Positions 47,838-62,400 of a stretch of 64,000 bases of DNA are shown in pieces. The stretch is from Castanea sativa (lineage: Eukaryota > Streptophyta > Magnoliopsida > Fagales > Fagaceae). The notes below the pieces were generated by a model, which saw only the letters and a list, made by a program, of their open reading frames with translations, searched no databases and was not told the DNA's origin. The stretch spans positions 57,804,501 through 57,868,500 of the forward strand of contig NC_134013.1 of assembly GCF_040712315.1 (NCBI RefSeq). Reading direction: 5' to 3'. Positions within the stretch are counted from its first letter, which is position 1, and each line of letters opens with the position of its first letter. A program made the position numbers and the translations under genes.

Positions 47838-49560
47838 ATTTGAAAGGTACCATATTTCATGTATTTCACTTTTTCGCTCAATCACCACTGACTCTCCAGG
47901 GTAACTGGATAGGCAATCCCACTAATTGCCGATCTACTATAGGGTATTCCTTTTCTTTTTGGTAGCTTTCTTATCTTTTGGTAAAGTAAGAAACAAACTG
48001 TTGTCACTTACCTTGAGATACCAGAAAATCAAAGCAATGAAATTGATATCATATTTAAGACTAAAATCTTATTGTACTGAGTGTGAAACAATGTACAATA
48101 TTCGACTGCCTCTTTATATAGCAAAGTATGTATTTTGTACAAATAATAGAAATGCAATACAATGGGCCTAATCTTGTGCGACCGAAATTTTAACAATTCA
48201 CTTTTCCATTAAAAAAAAAAATCTAATTGAAAGCGTTTTAACAATAAGAAAAATTAAGGTTATTAGAGTAAATTATGAAATTTAAAAGTCAAATTCTATA
48301 AGATTAGAACACACATTTTATACCTAAATTCTATCTACTTTAATTTCGGTTACTTTGTATTGGTTAACATTGGTTTCCTAGATCTTTTACCCAATATATT
48401 CAGTTTGAATGACAAATCTATATAAGACCTTCCTATTCTTTTCCTACAATTAACTCATGATAACGATATCAACAGCAAGGAATTATTGTAAGTCATCGTA
48501 ACTCCTTTTTTTTTTTTTAATTATTGAGGGGTAAGTATAGGCTATATAGCTAATCATTCAAGAAAAAAAAAATTAACGGACCAATTCTAAGATCACACTT
48601 TCATTACACATTTTTTATAGTTATTTTATATAACAGATTGTGATTAGTCACTTATTATCTTTACATAAATTTTTTATTATTTTTTTAACCATTTACAACA
48701 TGTTACACTAGAATTGTGAAAAAATGATGTCACAAAAGTGTTAAGAGTCCAAATTTTTATTCAAACTAACCATACAGTCCCAAATGAAATCCTAATAAAA
48801 CAACGTGAGAGGCAAAATTAAGGTGGCGAGGAAACGAAAGACTAGGGTCCAGAGCAGCAGGGGGCCCATGTGGGGCCAGCTTTGGGCACGTGAAGTAAAG
48901 GTTCCACGCGGCAGAGCAGGATGACTTGTAAGTTTTCTCATCCTTTACCCTTTCATGCCAAACTCTATTTCAGTATTTCTCTCCCTTACTTTTCCTTTCC
49001 ATCAATCCATCTTTTGGTGCTTTTCTCCTTTTCTGGGTTTTATGCTTCTCCAAGGTGTTTGACTGGTTGTCTTCTTCTCACATTTTATTATTATTATTAT
49101 TATTATTTGAACCTTTCGGGTTATTTATAAATTCATTAATTAATAACCACATTGATCAATCATTATTCCATGATTTTCGCCATATCCTTTGATTGGGCTC
49201 GTGGAGTATGTCAAGGCTAGAATTAGGGACAAATATCTCTCGGGTTTCATGCGTTTAACATAACGTGTCATCGTAGATTTTGCCGACGTGCCTCACTGCT
49301 TTGGCCTTTCTAAATGGAGTTGGGTAGTCTAAGACTTATTTTGCTCTCTTATTTGTCTTCCTTGTCCATCTTTACTTTGGTTTGGAAGATGTTGCAAAAA
49401 TGGCTGTTTGCAAGTGCTTAGTTGCCATTTTTTAGCCAAAATAAAAGGGGGCCCACATGTCCTTTGAGGCGAGTTCGAGTTCGAGTTGGGACGCGTTTTT
49501 TCACATGAAAAGATTAACATCGCGTTGTCACTCACCTAAAACCATTAAAGAGTGAGTGAG
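47838..49560. other. Intergenic, no gene seen
   Basis: AT-rich with poly-T near 48508-48519 and (ATT)n at about 49086-49110. A CACGTG site lies near 48889. Short frames at 47926-48171 and 48921-49130 have no domains. A MITE-like patch may cover about 48590-48740. Confidence 0.45.
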
Positions 49561-49599
49561 AAATTGACTCCTAAAATGTTTATTTGAATATAGTTTAAA

Positions 49600-50640
49600 A
49601 TGGTATGATTTTTAAGTCTCACATAGAAAATGAATTAGACGTTGGATAGAGTTAGGTTTTGAGTTGTAAGCGTTAAGTATCAAGTATTAAATTATGTTCA
49701 GGATGCTCAAAGGAAAGGAGATTATGTGATCTAGACCAACTCTTGATTGACTCTTAATCAAGTCTTGACTGAATCTTGATCGATCAAGACTCATAAAATC
49801 AATTTTTTCCCCCTAACACGTTTTATTTTAAGTCACCTGATGATATGGGAAATTGTAAACCTAATTACATAGTATATTTAAAGGTCCATTGAACATGACT
49901 TTCATAATGTCATAGTGGCAAATAAGCTTGTATTGTTTAGAGATGATTTTCTATGGTATTGATATTGCCATAGTGCAAATCAAGAGCTGAAGACAAAGTC
50001 AAATGCCAATGTTTAGTTATGGAGATTGAACATTCAAAGTAGTTCTTGGAGTCACAGATGGGGTTCATGTGGAGAATCCCATATTAGCAAATCAAGAGCT
50101 GAAGCCACAAAGTCAAATGCCAATGTTTTGTTATGGAGATCAAACCTTCAAAGTAGTCCTTGGAGTCACATATGGGATTCATGTGAAGAATTCCATATTA
50201 GCAGTGTCCAAGAGACTTAAAGCAGTGTAGGATCACATCTATAAGTACTACTGGAGGTAATAAATAGAAATAAGGGTTTATTTCCATTGTATACACTTTG
50301 ATTTTGACAGTGAAATTTTTCTTAGGGTTGGTGATAACCCTCATAGTGTTTTTTTTATCTTTTGGAAGTGCCCATTGGTTTTCCACTTCATCAACAAATT
50401 ACCTGTGTTATTTAGTTTATTCCCATTTGGTTTATTATAGTTAATTAATGAGAATTCCATATTTCCATTGGACATCATAATTGGTTAATGCAATAAAGTT
50501 GATTTAATCATGTTAAAATAAACCAAGGGGTCTAAAAAGTTCATTTCATATGGTTTATATACAAAGAAATTGGCTATTGTGTTAGGCCCCAATGGGCACC
50601 CAACTTTAATGAAGGGGGCAGAACCTAACCAATGAGCATG
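49600..50640. mobile_element. Probable LTR-derived block with internal tandem duplication
   Basis: Complex non-coding sequence including a run of TCTTGATTGA/TCTTGACTGA-type words at about 49740-49790. A clean tandem duplication is present: 49975-50086 (112 bp) and 50087-50200 (114 bp), about 90 percent alike. The apparent 64-codon frame at 50026-50220 simply reads through both copies. LTR origin is a guess from overall texture; termini are not defined. Confidence 0.35.
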
Positions 50641-50867
50641 CACTTCCACGACAAATGACCATGCACTGCCTTCATCGAGCTAAGGCAAGTCAGGTTAGGT
50701 TGGCTTGGGTACAGTTGCGTGTGCATTTGGGCTAAAAGCCCAGTCCAACTAGTATTTAATTAATGTTTTTCTATTTTTTACTGTCTATTTACTATGAGCA
50801 TCGGAAACGTAAATGTAGTGGAATAATATATCCATTCGCTATTGCATCTTTTTTGAATTGGTGTTAA

Positions 50868-51175
50868 GAGTATCCATAGCAGTGGAGCTAAAAATTAGCA
50901 ATTTAGTTCCACCAAAAGTTACTTTATCTATTTTATCTACATACATGCTCCAGCAGTGGATCTATTTTAGCATTCAACACAATAAAATAATATATCTACC
51001 ACAATAAAATAATACATCTCACTACAATAAAAACATCACAATAAAAAGGTAATGTGAACACAAAATAAAAAATTAATTTTTTTTTAGCTCTCATGAACAG
51101 TGCATGCTTCTTTTTGGTGTTTTGGTGGAGCTAAAATAGCTATATAGCTATTTAGCTCCACTACTGCAAGTGCTC
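50868..51175. mobile_element. MITE with TAA target duplication (Tourist-like)
   Basis: GAGTATCCATAGCAGTGGAG and, inverted from the right end, GAGCACTTGCAGTAGTGGAG form terminal inverted repeats that continue into AGCTAAA. TAA flanks both ends (50865-50867 and 51176-51178). 308 bp, non-coding. Confidence 0.75.
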
Positions 51176-51178
51176 TAA

Positions 51179-53167
51179 GTGTGGCTAAAAATAGGAGTCT
51201 CTCATTTCATTTCAATTAACATTTTTGCTGAGTCTTCAAAGAAGGATTTATGAGAGGAAAATTTAGCTATAAAATTGGTCGTAATCTAAGGTTACAACCG
51301 TACTCAATATCTTTTTATTAGAAGTGAATTTTGAAAAATCCACCATTGAATTACATTTTCTTCTTATATACTCCATATTTGCAAAATTTCTAGAAAATTG
51401 AAAATCAATAACTATATCTTTAATAAATTGTTTAAATTGCAAATTTATGTAGAATAAGTATTTGTGATTGACCATATTGTACAATTGGTACCTCTCGTCG
51501 ATGATATCGGCCATTCATAAGTATTGTGCACATGATACCTGATATGTTCTATGATCATTGCAGCCATTTAGAGAGTATACACACTCACCATGTTTTTGGA
51601 TTTCATGGTGAAAAAGTATGTCGACAGGCTTAAATGGACTCCCTCACACTAACAAATACTTGGCCCTTAGGTAGCGACTAGAAATGAGTCAATGTGTCAT
51701 TTTGTGCTTTGGAAACGTGCAAATTTAATATGAGATTCCTTTGATACTTGAGAATAAAGAAGATGAGACATATACATATAGATGTCACCTTAGTTTGGAC
51801 TAAGACGAGGCCACTGATATTCTTCTTGATTAAGATCGTGCATGGATAACCCACAATCCATGTAACCTATCATAATTCAAATGCAAGACATTAATTTTGC
51901 ACTCAAGGGGCCAGCAAATAGAGGACTCATTGTAGGCAGTTAGATAGCATCAAGACTAAGATTGTACAATGCAATTCATACATGTGCTTTATCGACTACT
52001 ACAGGAGGTGAGTGAATGGATCCATGCTTCCTCACCGTGTGAGTCCTATGGGACATTATTTAGACCCCATTATGCCATATGTGACTTTGACTATGATACG
52101 AGGTAAGAGTATTTAGTAATTGGTGCGCTAGCATGTTGTCTATGGCCATGGATGATGAGGTCTAAACAAACATGCCTGGGAAAGCGACTGAACCAAAGCT
52201 AGCAGGAGGGCAGAGGAAGACTATTTGATAACACATCCATATTTTGTATTTACAGGAGTCAAGTTGTGTTGCTTTGAAGATGTTGCAACACAATTAAGGA
52301 TACATTACAATTAGTAGGGTTTAACATAACTGTAAAATGATTAAGTCAAAGAAAGACAAAGTTGTTAAATCCAATGTGATCGAATGAGTCTAGGGCATAT
52401 CCAGACACTGATGAGGATGTTGCTAAATCAGTTTCTAACAATACTTAGTATAGTCTGCCTTTGCTCACCTGGGCTCCACAGACGTGACTGCTGTGAGATG
52501 GGTGCAAAAAGCTGTGGAATTTTTGGTGCCCATAGCAAATTCCCGCAGTTTATGTCCAACTAAGCAAAATCTTACCTGACATTTGTTGGATATACAGTTT
52601 GGATAAGATGGAAAGGGAGAAGGGAAGCCTACCTCTTGGAAAGCCCTTCCAAATCCTATGTTAGTGGCCATCAAAACGTTAAGAGCAGCTTCAGATTTCT
52701 TTCAAGCTCAGCAAGAATGAGTTTGAACTTAGAAGCAGGCCAAATCTATCCTCAGAACATCTGCAGCCGTCTTTTTTATTCCTTCTCCTCCAGCAGATTT
52801 TCATAAAAAGTCTAAAGCATCAGTTGGGGTTATCATGAAATCTAAGAACCATCTAGGGAACTCACACTTTGATCTGCACTTCTTTCACAGGCATTGAGAA
52901 TTAAAGTGGGATTCCTATTCTGTTGCTCAGTTGTTACTAAAATCATCATAGACACTGTTTTTTTTGCTAGTATCCTCACCCAAAGCAGCAGTCACCAATT
53001 GTCAGACTCCCCTGGTCCTCGATGATATCATTTCACAATATGGTTCTTCAATCCAACACATAAGCAAACAAGTAATGACAGCAGAAAAAATTTATAACAG
53101 TGGTTCCAAGTGAATTTTGCAAAATCTTCTTCTGCTGACAGATCCCCTTTGCAATTTTGTTGTAAGC

Positions 53168-53201
<34 letters not shown>

Positions 53202-53214
53202 ACACACACACACA

Positions 53215-53248
<34 letters not shown>

Positions 53249-53445
53249 TTGCTTTTTATTGAAAACTGTACACAGGTTGACAAAGCAAAGGTACTTCATA
53301 TATATGAATGACACCTACAATGCTAGAAGAACTTTTCCATCCTCTGCAACTTCCTTGTAACATTTAACATTCTCCACTGGCTATGGAAGAAAGTAGACAG
53401 GATCATCAACTATAAAGGGCAAGTTAAAATTATCCCTTCCTCTGA
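51179..53445. other. Intergenic and PRAF 3' flank
   Basis: No gene model is supported. A minus-strand frame at 52465-52674 has mixed composition but no domain or splice partner that I can recognise. The last few hundred bases before 53446 probably include the PRAF 3' UTR. Confidence 0.45.
53171..53248. repeat. (GA)n(CA)n(GA)n compound microsatellite
   Basis: About 78 bp made of GA, CA and again GA, about 200 bp past the PRAF stop codon and thus possibly within its 3' UTR. Confidence 0.95.
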
Positions 53446-56400
53446 TTATGATGAGTTGCTATATCCTTCAATGTCATATTTTTGATACACAATAACTTGG
53501 TTCTCCTCCCACCATCGCACTGCTTCCCTCTCAGTGAATCGCTTTCGGCTGCAAAACACAGCAGCAAAAACATAGCTAACAATGCAATCATCTGGATAGC
53601 AAGAGAAATAATACAGAAAAAACTAACAAAACTAAAACTAAAATGACTGGAAAACAATGACAACTTGCAATAGGGTCTTTACAATAAATATCTATTTAAG
53701 GTCCCATGTCTAATAACTGTTAACATCATAAAAAAGCCCAATTAGTTTAATTAGCATGCAAGCACTTGTACACACACAAGCATAGATTTCCATTACCATA
53801 TGTTTCAAAACAAGATCCTAGTCAAATGGAATGATCAACTTGGAAGTACTCACCTAAATCTCACTCGCTTCAGCCCCTTTTGCCCGCTTGGCAAACTTGT
53901 AAATGTGATATATACCCCAGGTTCATACTGTTCCACCCATTCAGGCTTTGATGCATTAATTCCATTCTGTGGAGATTCAGTTCTTGTGCCATGTGAGTTC
54001 TCCACTGATCTAGTTTTTTCATGGCAAATTTGTCTCCCATACTTGGATTTTAATGTATCAGAGAATACAATAGGTGTATTAGATAGACTATCTACTTGTC
54101 TGTCTTTTGATAATCCTACTTCAGGAGGCAAATGTGTGGCCACAATCATATGGTGCACACCCTCAATGCGATCTGCATATACTGGCGCGATTTGAGGCAG
54201 ATTCACATGAATTCCATCCTTGCCTTCCTTTTTAGAAGAGGCTTTCTCTGACATCGTATGAAGCTGCAGCAATAATATTTGTATCAAGTACTTCTTAAAT
54301 AAAGACAAACGGGGCCCACTGTAATAATATATAGACCAATGAATTAAGTAAAGGCTTATAGGGTTGTCCAGTAAGAGTTGTTTTGGACAGTTTACTTTGT
54401 ATGGAATGTGGGCAAATTACTCAAACTTAAAGAAGGCGTTGCAATGGCAATCATTAGCACATGTAGTACGGTAGTAGCAGCAGCATGAAATGATAATATT
54501 TCATGAAATCATAAAAAAATATCCCATGCAACACTTTCATGAGATGACCAAATGCACCCAAAACTATAGTTATCCCATTGATTAACTATGGTGAGCCAAT
54601 AATCAAGTGTCTCTTTTCCAATAATGGAAGCCTTATAAAGAAGAGACACAAATAGAAACACTCAATTTTATTTATACCAATATATTGTTCGTGCGTGTAA
54701 AATAGGAACCACCTAAGCAACCAGAATGATGATAACTAGATAGGTGATCACCTGTTTAAAACCTAAAACAATTATATCATAACTATATCAGAATCATTTC
54801 CATAAATCTAGCACTTTTCTGAATATAAATGACAAAACGATAAAATATGAGTAACCACATGATCATAAATTTCATGTTATATTGGGCATTGAGGCAGAAT
54901 AAGTTAAATTGGGCAAAGCTTATATTGACAATAACAGCATAGGCTACAGATAAGTTGCACCAAGAAATGTGTTCAAGAATGTATGTGAATGTAATATATA
55001 CATGAACATCTTAGTCAGATCAAAAGATACAAGTCAATAATTCTAATTTATGTCGCAATCTAATCAAAGCAGGAGCAAGGCTATTCTGCATAATCTCAGT
55101 GGAGCAGAGACAATTATGGGGTTGGCTCCTACTATACAAATATTGAATGCATACACAAACAGAAGAAATGCAAGAAGCAAGAAAAGAAGTCTATTAGTTA
55201 ATAATTAGAGTAACCAATATCTTAATCCTTCTGTAGCTTCCTTTAGAAAATAGATAAAGCATACCCTTTAGACTGCATTTATGACTTGCCAGTTGCAACA
55301 ACAGCCCACATAACAATTGACAACACCATTTTATAAAGAAAAATGCCCAACTTTCCAGGACACAAAGTGATAAGAGCATTTGGAGCAAGCATTGTCATTC
55401 AAGCAAAGTCATGTGGACAAGTCCTACCTCCGAGCAAAGCTGTTGTTTAGACCATGTGCTTTATATTGATTTAGACATGTCGGAATTAGATAAGTTTGTG
55501 ATTATTTTAGCATGTGCCAAATTCATTTACTTGTGCTTAGTAATTAGTTAGTTAGGTATGATGACATATTACTATGATGTCATCATACCTTACTTTGTCA
55601 TATAAATAGCCATGCTATGTCCTTGTTTTTTTTTTTTTGATACAAGATAAAATTGTACTCTAACCTAATCTAAGTGTATATGTGTATGAAACTCCTTCCT
55701 GGAGACTTAAACCCCGGCCCTTGCCCCCTACACCCCACAAGCACTTATACTTGTGGAGTGACCATCGCACCAAGGGTATGCGGTGAACATGCTATGTCCT
55801 TGTTAAGGAAGCTATTGATAATTGAATGAGAATTTAATTTTTGTCTGTGTTTGAAGTGAGGAATAGTTTCACTCTTTGTTTGAAGGCGCCTTTGATGTTA
55901 CTGCATTACAAACCTCAACGAACATCAGTGCTTTCAATAGCAATGGGATAATTTAATAAAAAATCTTTAAAATTAAACATTATTCTTTTACCTTAACAAT
56001 TTCTTAAGATGGAAAGAGGATATAGGTAGGTCAAGTGATATAACCACAGCTCAAACATCCTTAAAAGTGAAATGAAGCTTAGAGTGGTGCTAAATTGGAA
56101 ACTTGTATATGTATCAGAACTGAAGCATTCAACCAACTCAAAATAATGAAACATAAACAAATTTACCCTTAGTGCCAAAGCTTTTATGACCTCTTTTGCT
56201 GTCTTACACTTGGAAGCTTCTTCCTTTGCCAGGGACCAAGTTTCCTCAATTTTTTGTTGACATTCTTGAATCTTCTGGCTTCTAGTCTCACATTGCTTTT
56301 CAAGACTCCTAGCCTGTAAGAAAAAAAAATTCATCTAAGCTTGTAAGGACATAGCAATTTCAACCATACAGCCAAAATAAAACATATACATATAATCAAG

Positions 56401-59400
56401 AGAATAAAAGAAGGTAAATACAAACAAACAAAAAAACCTTATCTAAATAAAAGCTTAACACGAAGCTTGCTTAGAAGGAAGGGAAGAGAAAAGACTCATT
56501 TTCCTTTGTTTGGTTAGAAGGAAAGAGGAGAGAAAGGAGATGTGGAGAAAAATGGTTTCCATAGGTCCCACCACTTTTATTTTTTACTTCTCTCTCCAAA
56601 TCTATAAATTTACTCTTATACCCTAAGAAAGTTTTGAATTTTTTGTAAAGTCACTTTTATATCCTCATATGCAATTATTAATTTATAATTTACAAGGATA
56701 AAATTCTAAAATATTCTTTAATTATTGGAGTATTATTATTTTATTCCATTTCTCTCCTTTCTCTTCCCTTCTACATCCAAACACACATAAAAAAAAAAAG
56801 TATTTTCTTTCCCCTTACCTTTTCCTTTCCTTTCCTAATTCTTTTCTCTCCTCTTCCCTCCCCTTCCACACAACAAAACATAGTGTAGAAGGAAGATATG
56901 AGGACAACTACAAGGAGCGTCAAACAATTTAATCCAGAATGGGATCAAAGGCCACGTCTAAAACACTTTGCTAAAGGGAGGGATTGTGGGAACCTTCCCT
57001 CCCCCCAACTCCTGAAACTCCTCAAAGAGTATTTACATGCAGAATGTTATACAGCAAATACAAGCCTTTTGTTCTGCTTTCTGCTTTGCCTTCAAAATTT
57101 GGATAAAAATATATATAAATAAGAGAAAAAAATCTACATTTACACAATGTATCCAACCTATCATCATGAATATCAAATGCCCCTTATACATTCATTGTTA
57201 TGGCATGGTCTTGGGAACATAATAGAATTAAAAACACTCAAACAAAACATAAGACGATAAGATAATTATGTCCCTGCACAAATTTCACATTAACAGGGGC
57301 AGAACATAAAAATTGTTTTGTAGAAACAAAATGAAGTTGAAATTAGGCAGGGGCCTAGTAGATATCATGCATGGGCCAATGCCAACTATCAAATAACATT
57401 TTCAGCGTAAAACTCAACTTCTAGAAATGCCTAGCAACAAATTTTAGGGGCAGATATAATAAGTTTCCTTTTGCCATTAGGCCCTTTGTGGGATTCTATT
57501 TGTCATTAGCAATTGGACCAGCTTGCAGATCCTTAAACCAGGTACCAAGGAGTATACTCTCTATATCGCATAATTTTTGGATATTTTAAATAATGAAATG
57601 TAGGCTTTTCTTTTGCATATATATTTGGCACTGAATCAAACATTTAGTAAACAGTTGATTAGTCAAACCTCAAGTTTTCAACAGTCATACTTTTTAGTTA
57701 TAAATCTCATTTTTGCTACGACAATCATCTCAGAGTAACTAGCTTCAATGAAAAGCAGGTTTATTTTCTTTTCTTCCAATGTTATTGCTTAGAGTAGCGC
57801 TACAGGTTCTACAAATTTTACTACATTGAGCTTGCAAACTAATGTGTCACCAATACAAAGAGACAATTCAAATATTCATTTATGAAATGGATGAGCTCAC
57901 CAATCACATTCATTGCCACATCAATTTGAAAGCTTTATGTAGTTATAGTTGTAGTACCTATAGCAATTTCCTATCACTTATTAGATTTGAAAGGAATTGC
58001 TAAGATAAGAGGGGATTCTTTTGAAATTGAGTTTGTACTATGTTTCTTCAGAGACCAATTAATTGATTAGAAGCTTGAGTGCAAGTGTGGCCATAATTGT
58101 TTTGACTTTGACAATATAAGAATGACTTTTACAATATATGAATGATTTTGACAAAATGAGAATGATTTGTGTGTGTGTGTGTGTGTGTGTGTGTTTAATA
58201 AGAATACACGTAATAAAAAGTGGTGAAAATCCAGATGAACTCAAAAAAAAAAAAAAAAAAGAGACTGACATTGAAACATCTAAGCAAAACAAAGTTAATA
58301 ATCACCTTCAAATTACATAATTGAGGGGTGTGTGTGTTTATTGCAATATGCATGGCTTCTTCGAATAATGTCTTCTGGATAAGTAGTCTACTAAAAATAC
58401 TTCTAAAAAAAAATTATTTTCTTTACAAAAATTATTTCTTTGAGAAAACATGTTATCTCTTATCAAATGTATTTTTTCATTCACCTAGTGTCCTTATTAT
58501 TTCAGTATACTTCATGAATTCCCTCCAACAATTCTGATGTCACACCAATTACAACCCAGCTGTTGGGCAGTCTTCTCTTATTGATTATTGAACCTCTTCT
58601 TGTGATATTGTTTCCAAATTAGAGCAATTTAAACAAAATCCTTTAATATTTATACATTCATATATGCAACCAGAGTTCATAATCCTTGATTGCACTGAGG
58701 TAAAATTATATTCTACATGCACAAATTAAGTTACTGTCTGGCTGGAGACCAAAATGTGTGCACAGGGCTAAAATAAAAGAGGTATAGGTGTTGCCAGTAC
58801 TTTTCAGTTTCACCCACTTTCCTGGATGTATACAGATTAAAACTAGTTTTATTTGTTGGCTGTCTTAGTAATTTCAAATTTAGGTAGCATACATTGTCTT
58901 CATGTGTTCATGCACATACTGAAAAATAACAAAGGAAAATGCAATACAACCATGAAAGAAAAATATAAAAATAAATGGAAAAAAAAAATACCTCAGCCCT
59001 CAGCCTCTGCACTTCTTCCATGAGCATCTCATCTGACTTAGATATACCTTTCTCTGCATTTAAGTCACTGGAAACAGCAGATACAGATTGAAGTGGCAAA
59101 ACTGAAAACTGATTTTCTGCTAGAGGAATAATTGCTCCAGCATTTTTTGGACACCATGTTTTAAACAGAGGAGGGCATGGAACTTGCCCCCATTGTGGCA
59201 GTCCACCTGAAGAAGAAACAGGTTCTGAATGGAACTGGTTTTCCCCTTGGTTTTCTAAGTTCTTCCTTCCACCATATTGGCTTCCTCTGGTACAAGATTG
59301 TCTAATTGACAACATTTGACTCCACTTGGGAGTTACACCTCCCCTTTCTTCTTTCTCATCAGTGAATACTTTTCGTTGGGTCAATAGCTGCCTTGGACTG

Positions 59401-62400
59401 CCACTTTCTAGTTTTAATAGCCTACCTGAATGTGTAATTTTCTGCAAATTAGTAAAACATGTATTACAAACTCGAAAAGCCTTGCTTGAATCAGGTGCCA
59501 GAGAGGCATTTGTAACCTTCTTACTACAACATGCACGGCAGAACAAGAGACCACAGTTATAACAGTTATGCTTCTTCCTTGTAAACCCAAAGGGCAATGT
59601 ACATCCACTACAGGCTGATTGGTCACTAACAGAAACAGATTTGTGTAGGCAGATTGCAGCTGTGAAACTTGATCCACAAGAGATACTTTCCACCTTTCTG
59701 TCCCTCAAGGTCTCCACTACAGTTGGTGAGTATCTATCTTCTAAATCACCTAATCCTAACTGCCCATTTGCACCTTTTCCCCATGTAAACACACTTCCAC
59801 TAGATGTCAAGACAGCGATATGATTTGAACCTGATGATATCTCCTTAATAAACTCTTCTTTAAGCTTCCCTTCAACAATTGTGATTGATTTATCTTTGGC
59901 CTGTGGATTCCCTAACTGCCCATGAACCGCACTTCCCATTGTATAAACTGTACCCAAATTGGTAAGCCCAACTGTCAACATTCTTCCACAAGAAACTTGA
60001 ACAAAATCATGATCTAAAAGTTGTGTAACACATGTTGGTAAAAGCTTTCTCCCTTGAGTAGCATGCCCAAGCTTTCCTTCATCTCCATCACCCCATGTAA
60101 ATAATTTCCCAACTTTAGCATTAAACTTGAAACGGTCAACCACGACATCAACAATAGCAGCTGTATGCCATGATCCACATGCAACAGATTTTACCCACAA
60201 ACCTTTGAGAGATTCCACTTCTTTTGGTTGAGAAACACTTTGAAGATTACCATGCCCAAGAACCCCAAAAGTCCCATCTCCATATGTAAATAACTGCCCA
60301 GAAGTGGAAACTATCGCCGTATGCCATTCCCCACAAGCAACATGTGATATATTTACACCCTCCAAAGGGCCAGAAAGTTTACATGGCAACCACGAACTTC
60401 TATTTCTCTCCTCACCCATTAAATCAACACCACAGCCATTATCACCCCATGTATATAGCTCACCAGAGTCTGTCACGGCACATGTTTGATATTCACCACA
60501 GGCAACAGATTTTACATGGAACCCTATAAGGGGTTCAACAATTTTGGGAAAGCTCACATCTATATTCATTTTGTGCCCTAGTCTACCCCCCTTCTCCTCA
60601 CCCCAACAGAATACTTCCCCATGTTTGGTAACTAAGGCAGCATGTTTCCCTCCAAAAGATATGTTCTGCACATCAAACATCATGGTGGATTCTAACAATT
60701 TGGGTAATACAGCATCTACTTGCATTTCATCATGGTGACCAAACTTATCCACCCAACCACCAACAATCCCTCCTACTCCTTCACCCCAAATCATAACATC
60801 CTTCAAAATATTGTTCTTTTCTTTTTGCTGGGATCCACAAGGCATAACATGCCTATGAGGCACATTCTTTCCATATTCTGCATTAGCACGAATTGATCCT
60901 TTCTTGTTCATATTATCTGCTTCAATAGATGGAGAATTTGGAACTGAGATAGCCATTGCATTTCGCATATTTGATAGGATCGACTCCGATGAATAAAAGC
61001 AATCAGAAGAATATGATAAGCCATCAGAAAAGCACCTCTCTGAAAGTGATAGACTAGGACTCCCACATAAACTGCGCACCTTCAAGAAGCATAACAGTAA
61101 TGAGATGATTGACACATGCCATCTTCTTTGGCTTGCCTAGACCAAATAAATACCTTCTAAATTTGTGCATCGCACTCTTGAAGATAGTAAAGTCAAAAAT
61201 TAACTACACTCATCCATTTGGAATGTTGGTTAACTTACCATGCATGACTATGTTATTTTGCATCTCAAGTAATGGGAGGACAAATGGATTATTGTGACTT
61301 GTAAACAATCCATTTTCCCCCACTTATCCCAAGTTCCTCTATATACATGGCGGCTCTCACTTGTTCAGTACAACATCTTATAGAGGCTTCTTTCACATCC
61401 TCTACAAGAATAGTAACAAAATCTTAATCTTGAGTCCTCAACAGACTTATTGAGGTCAAGCACGTGTATTATTCTCCGATATTCTATCATATACAAAATC
61501 ACTCTTTGTCAACTCCTTAATTAACATTTTCTTTTTTACTACTTCTACCAATGTTATTTTTAAGTCTTTTTCTACCACCTTTTGTTTCCTCACCTTGAAT
61601 CAAATTACTCCTTACTAGTGGATAGAACTAGATGTGGAGTCAACACCAAATTGGAAATTTTAAGGGATTGGAAAGGATGTTTTAGAATCTAAAGGCTTTT
61701 GGTTAAGTAGTACTGAAAATGAATACATGGAGTGTAAATTAAGTAAAAATAAACCAAGATAAACCATGGATACACAACCCCACACGCCAGAACCAAGTAT
61801 CAGGTAAGGGGAACTCCAAAATGCTAGTGGTGACTCAAATCTAGGATGTCTAGGTATATAGCTCATCCCAAGCCTCCCACTACTAGGTTGCACCCTGATA
61901 AATACTATTTTAAATATATTTCTTTTTATTCCAGAACACAAGATATGATCCATTTCTATTTATATAATTATATAATACACATATATGTTTACATATCCAT
62001 GCAATATTTTTTTGTATATAAATATATGCAATTACAGAAATTTTGAAATGGAATGTATTTATATATAAAACAAAATGTCACATGGGATTTAATATTTTAT
62101 ATTATAGAATTTATATATCTTTACCTTCCATGTCATTGATTCATGTACCAAATATCTTCATATCAACCCATGCAATTTTTTTATTTCAAATGGGATGAAG
62201 AACAGGTGCAAGTCAGAGACATTCACTTACAGTTTCTTGTTATGAAATTCAATCCAAATTAAAACTGAAGTTGATGGAACCCAGAGGATAGGAGGAAAGC
62301 CCAAGAGGACATGGAAAGAATCCATGAGAAGAGACACATATACCATATACTAAATGATATGGACTTGAAACTAGGGCTTTTTTAAATGGAGTTGAATGAT

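Noticed and set aside
52465..52674. Minus-strand 69-codon frame with mixed composition
   Set aside because: No recognisable domain, no partner exons, and it lies beyond the PRAF stop codon. It could be 3' flank or a decayed repeat.
53092..53360. Frames encoding alternating Arg-Glu, Thr-His or Ser-Leu
   Set aside because: Direct translation of the GA/CA microsatellite.
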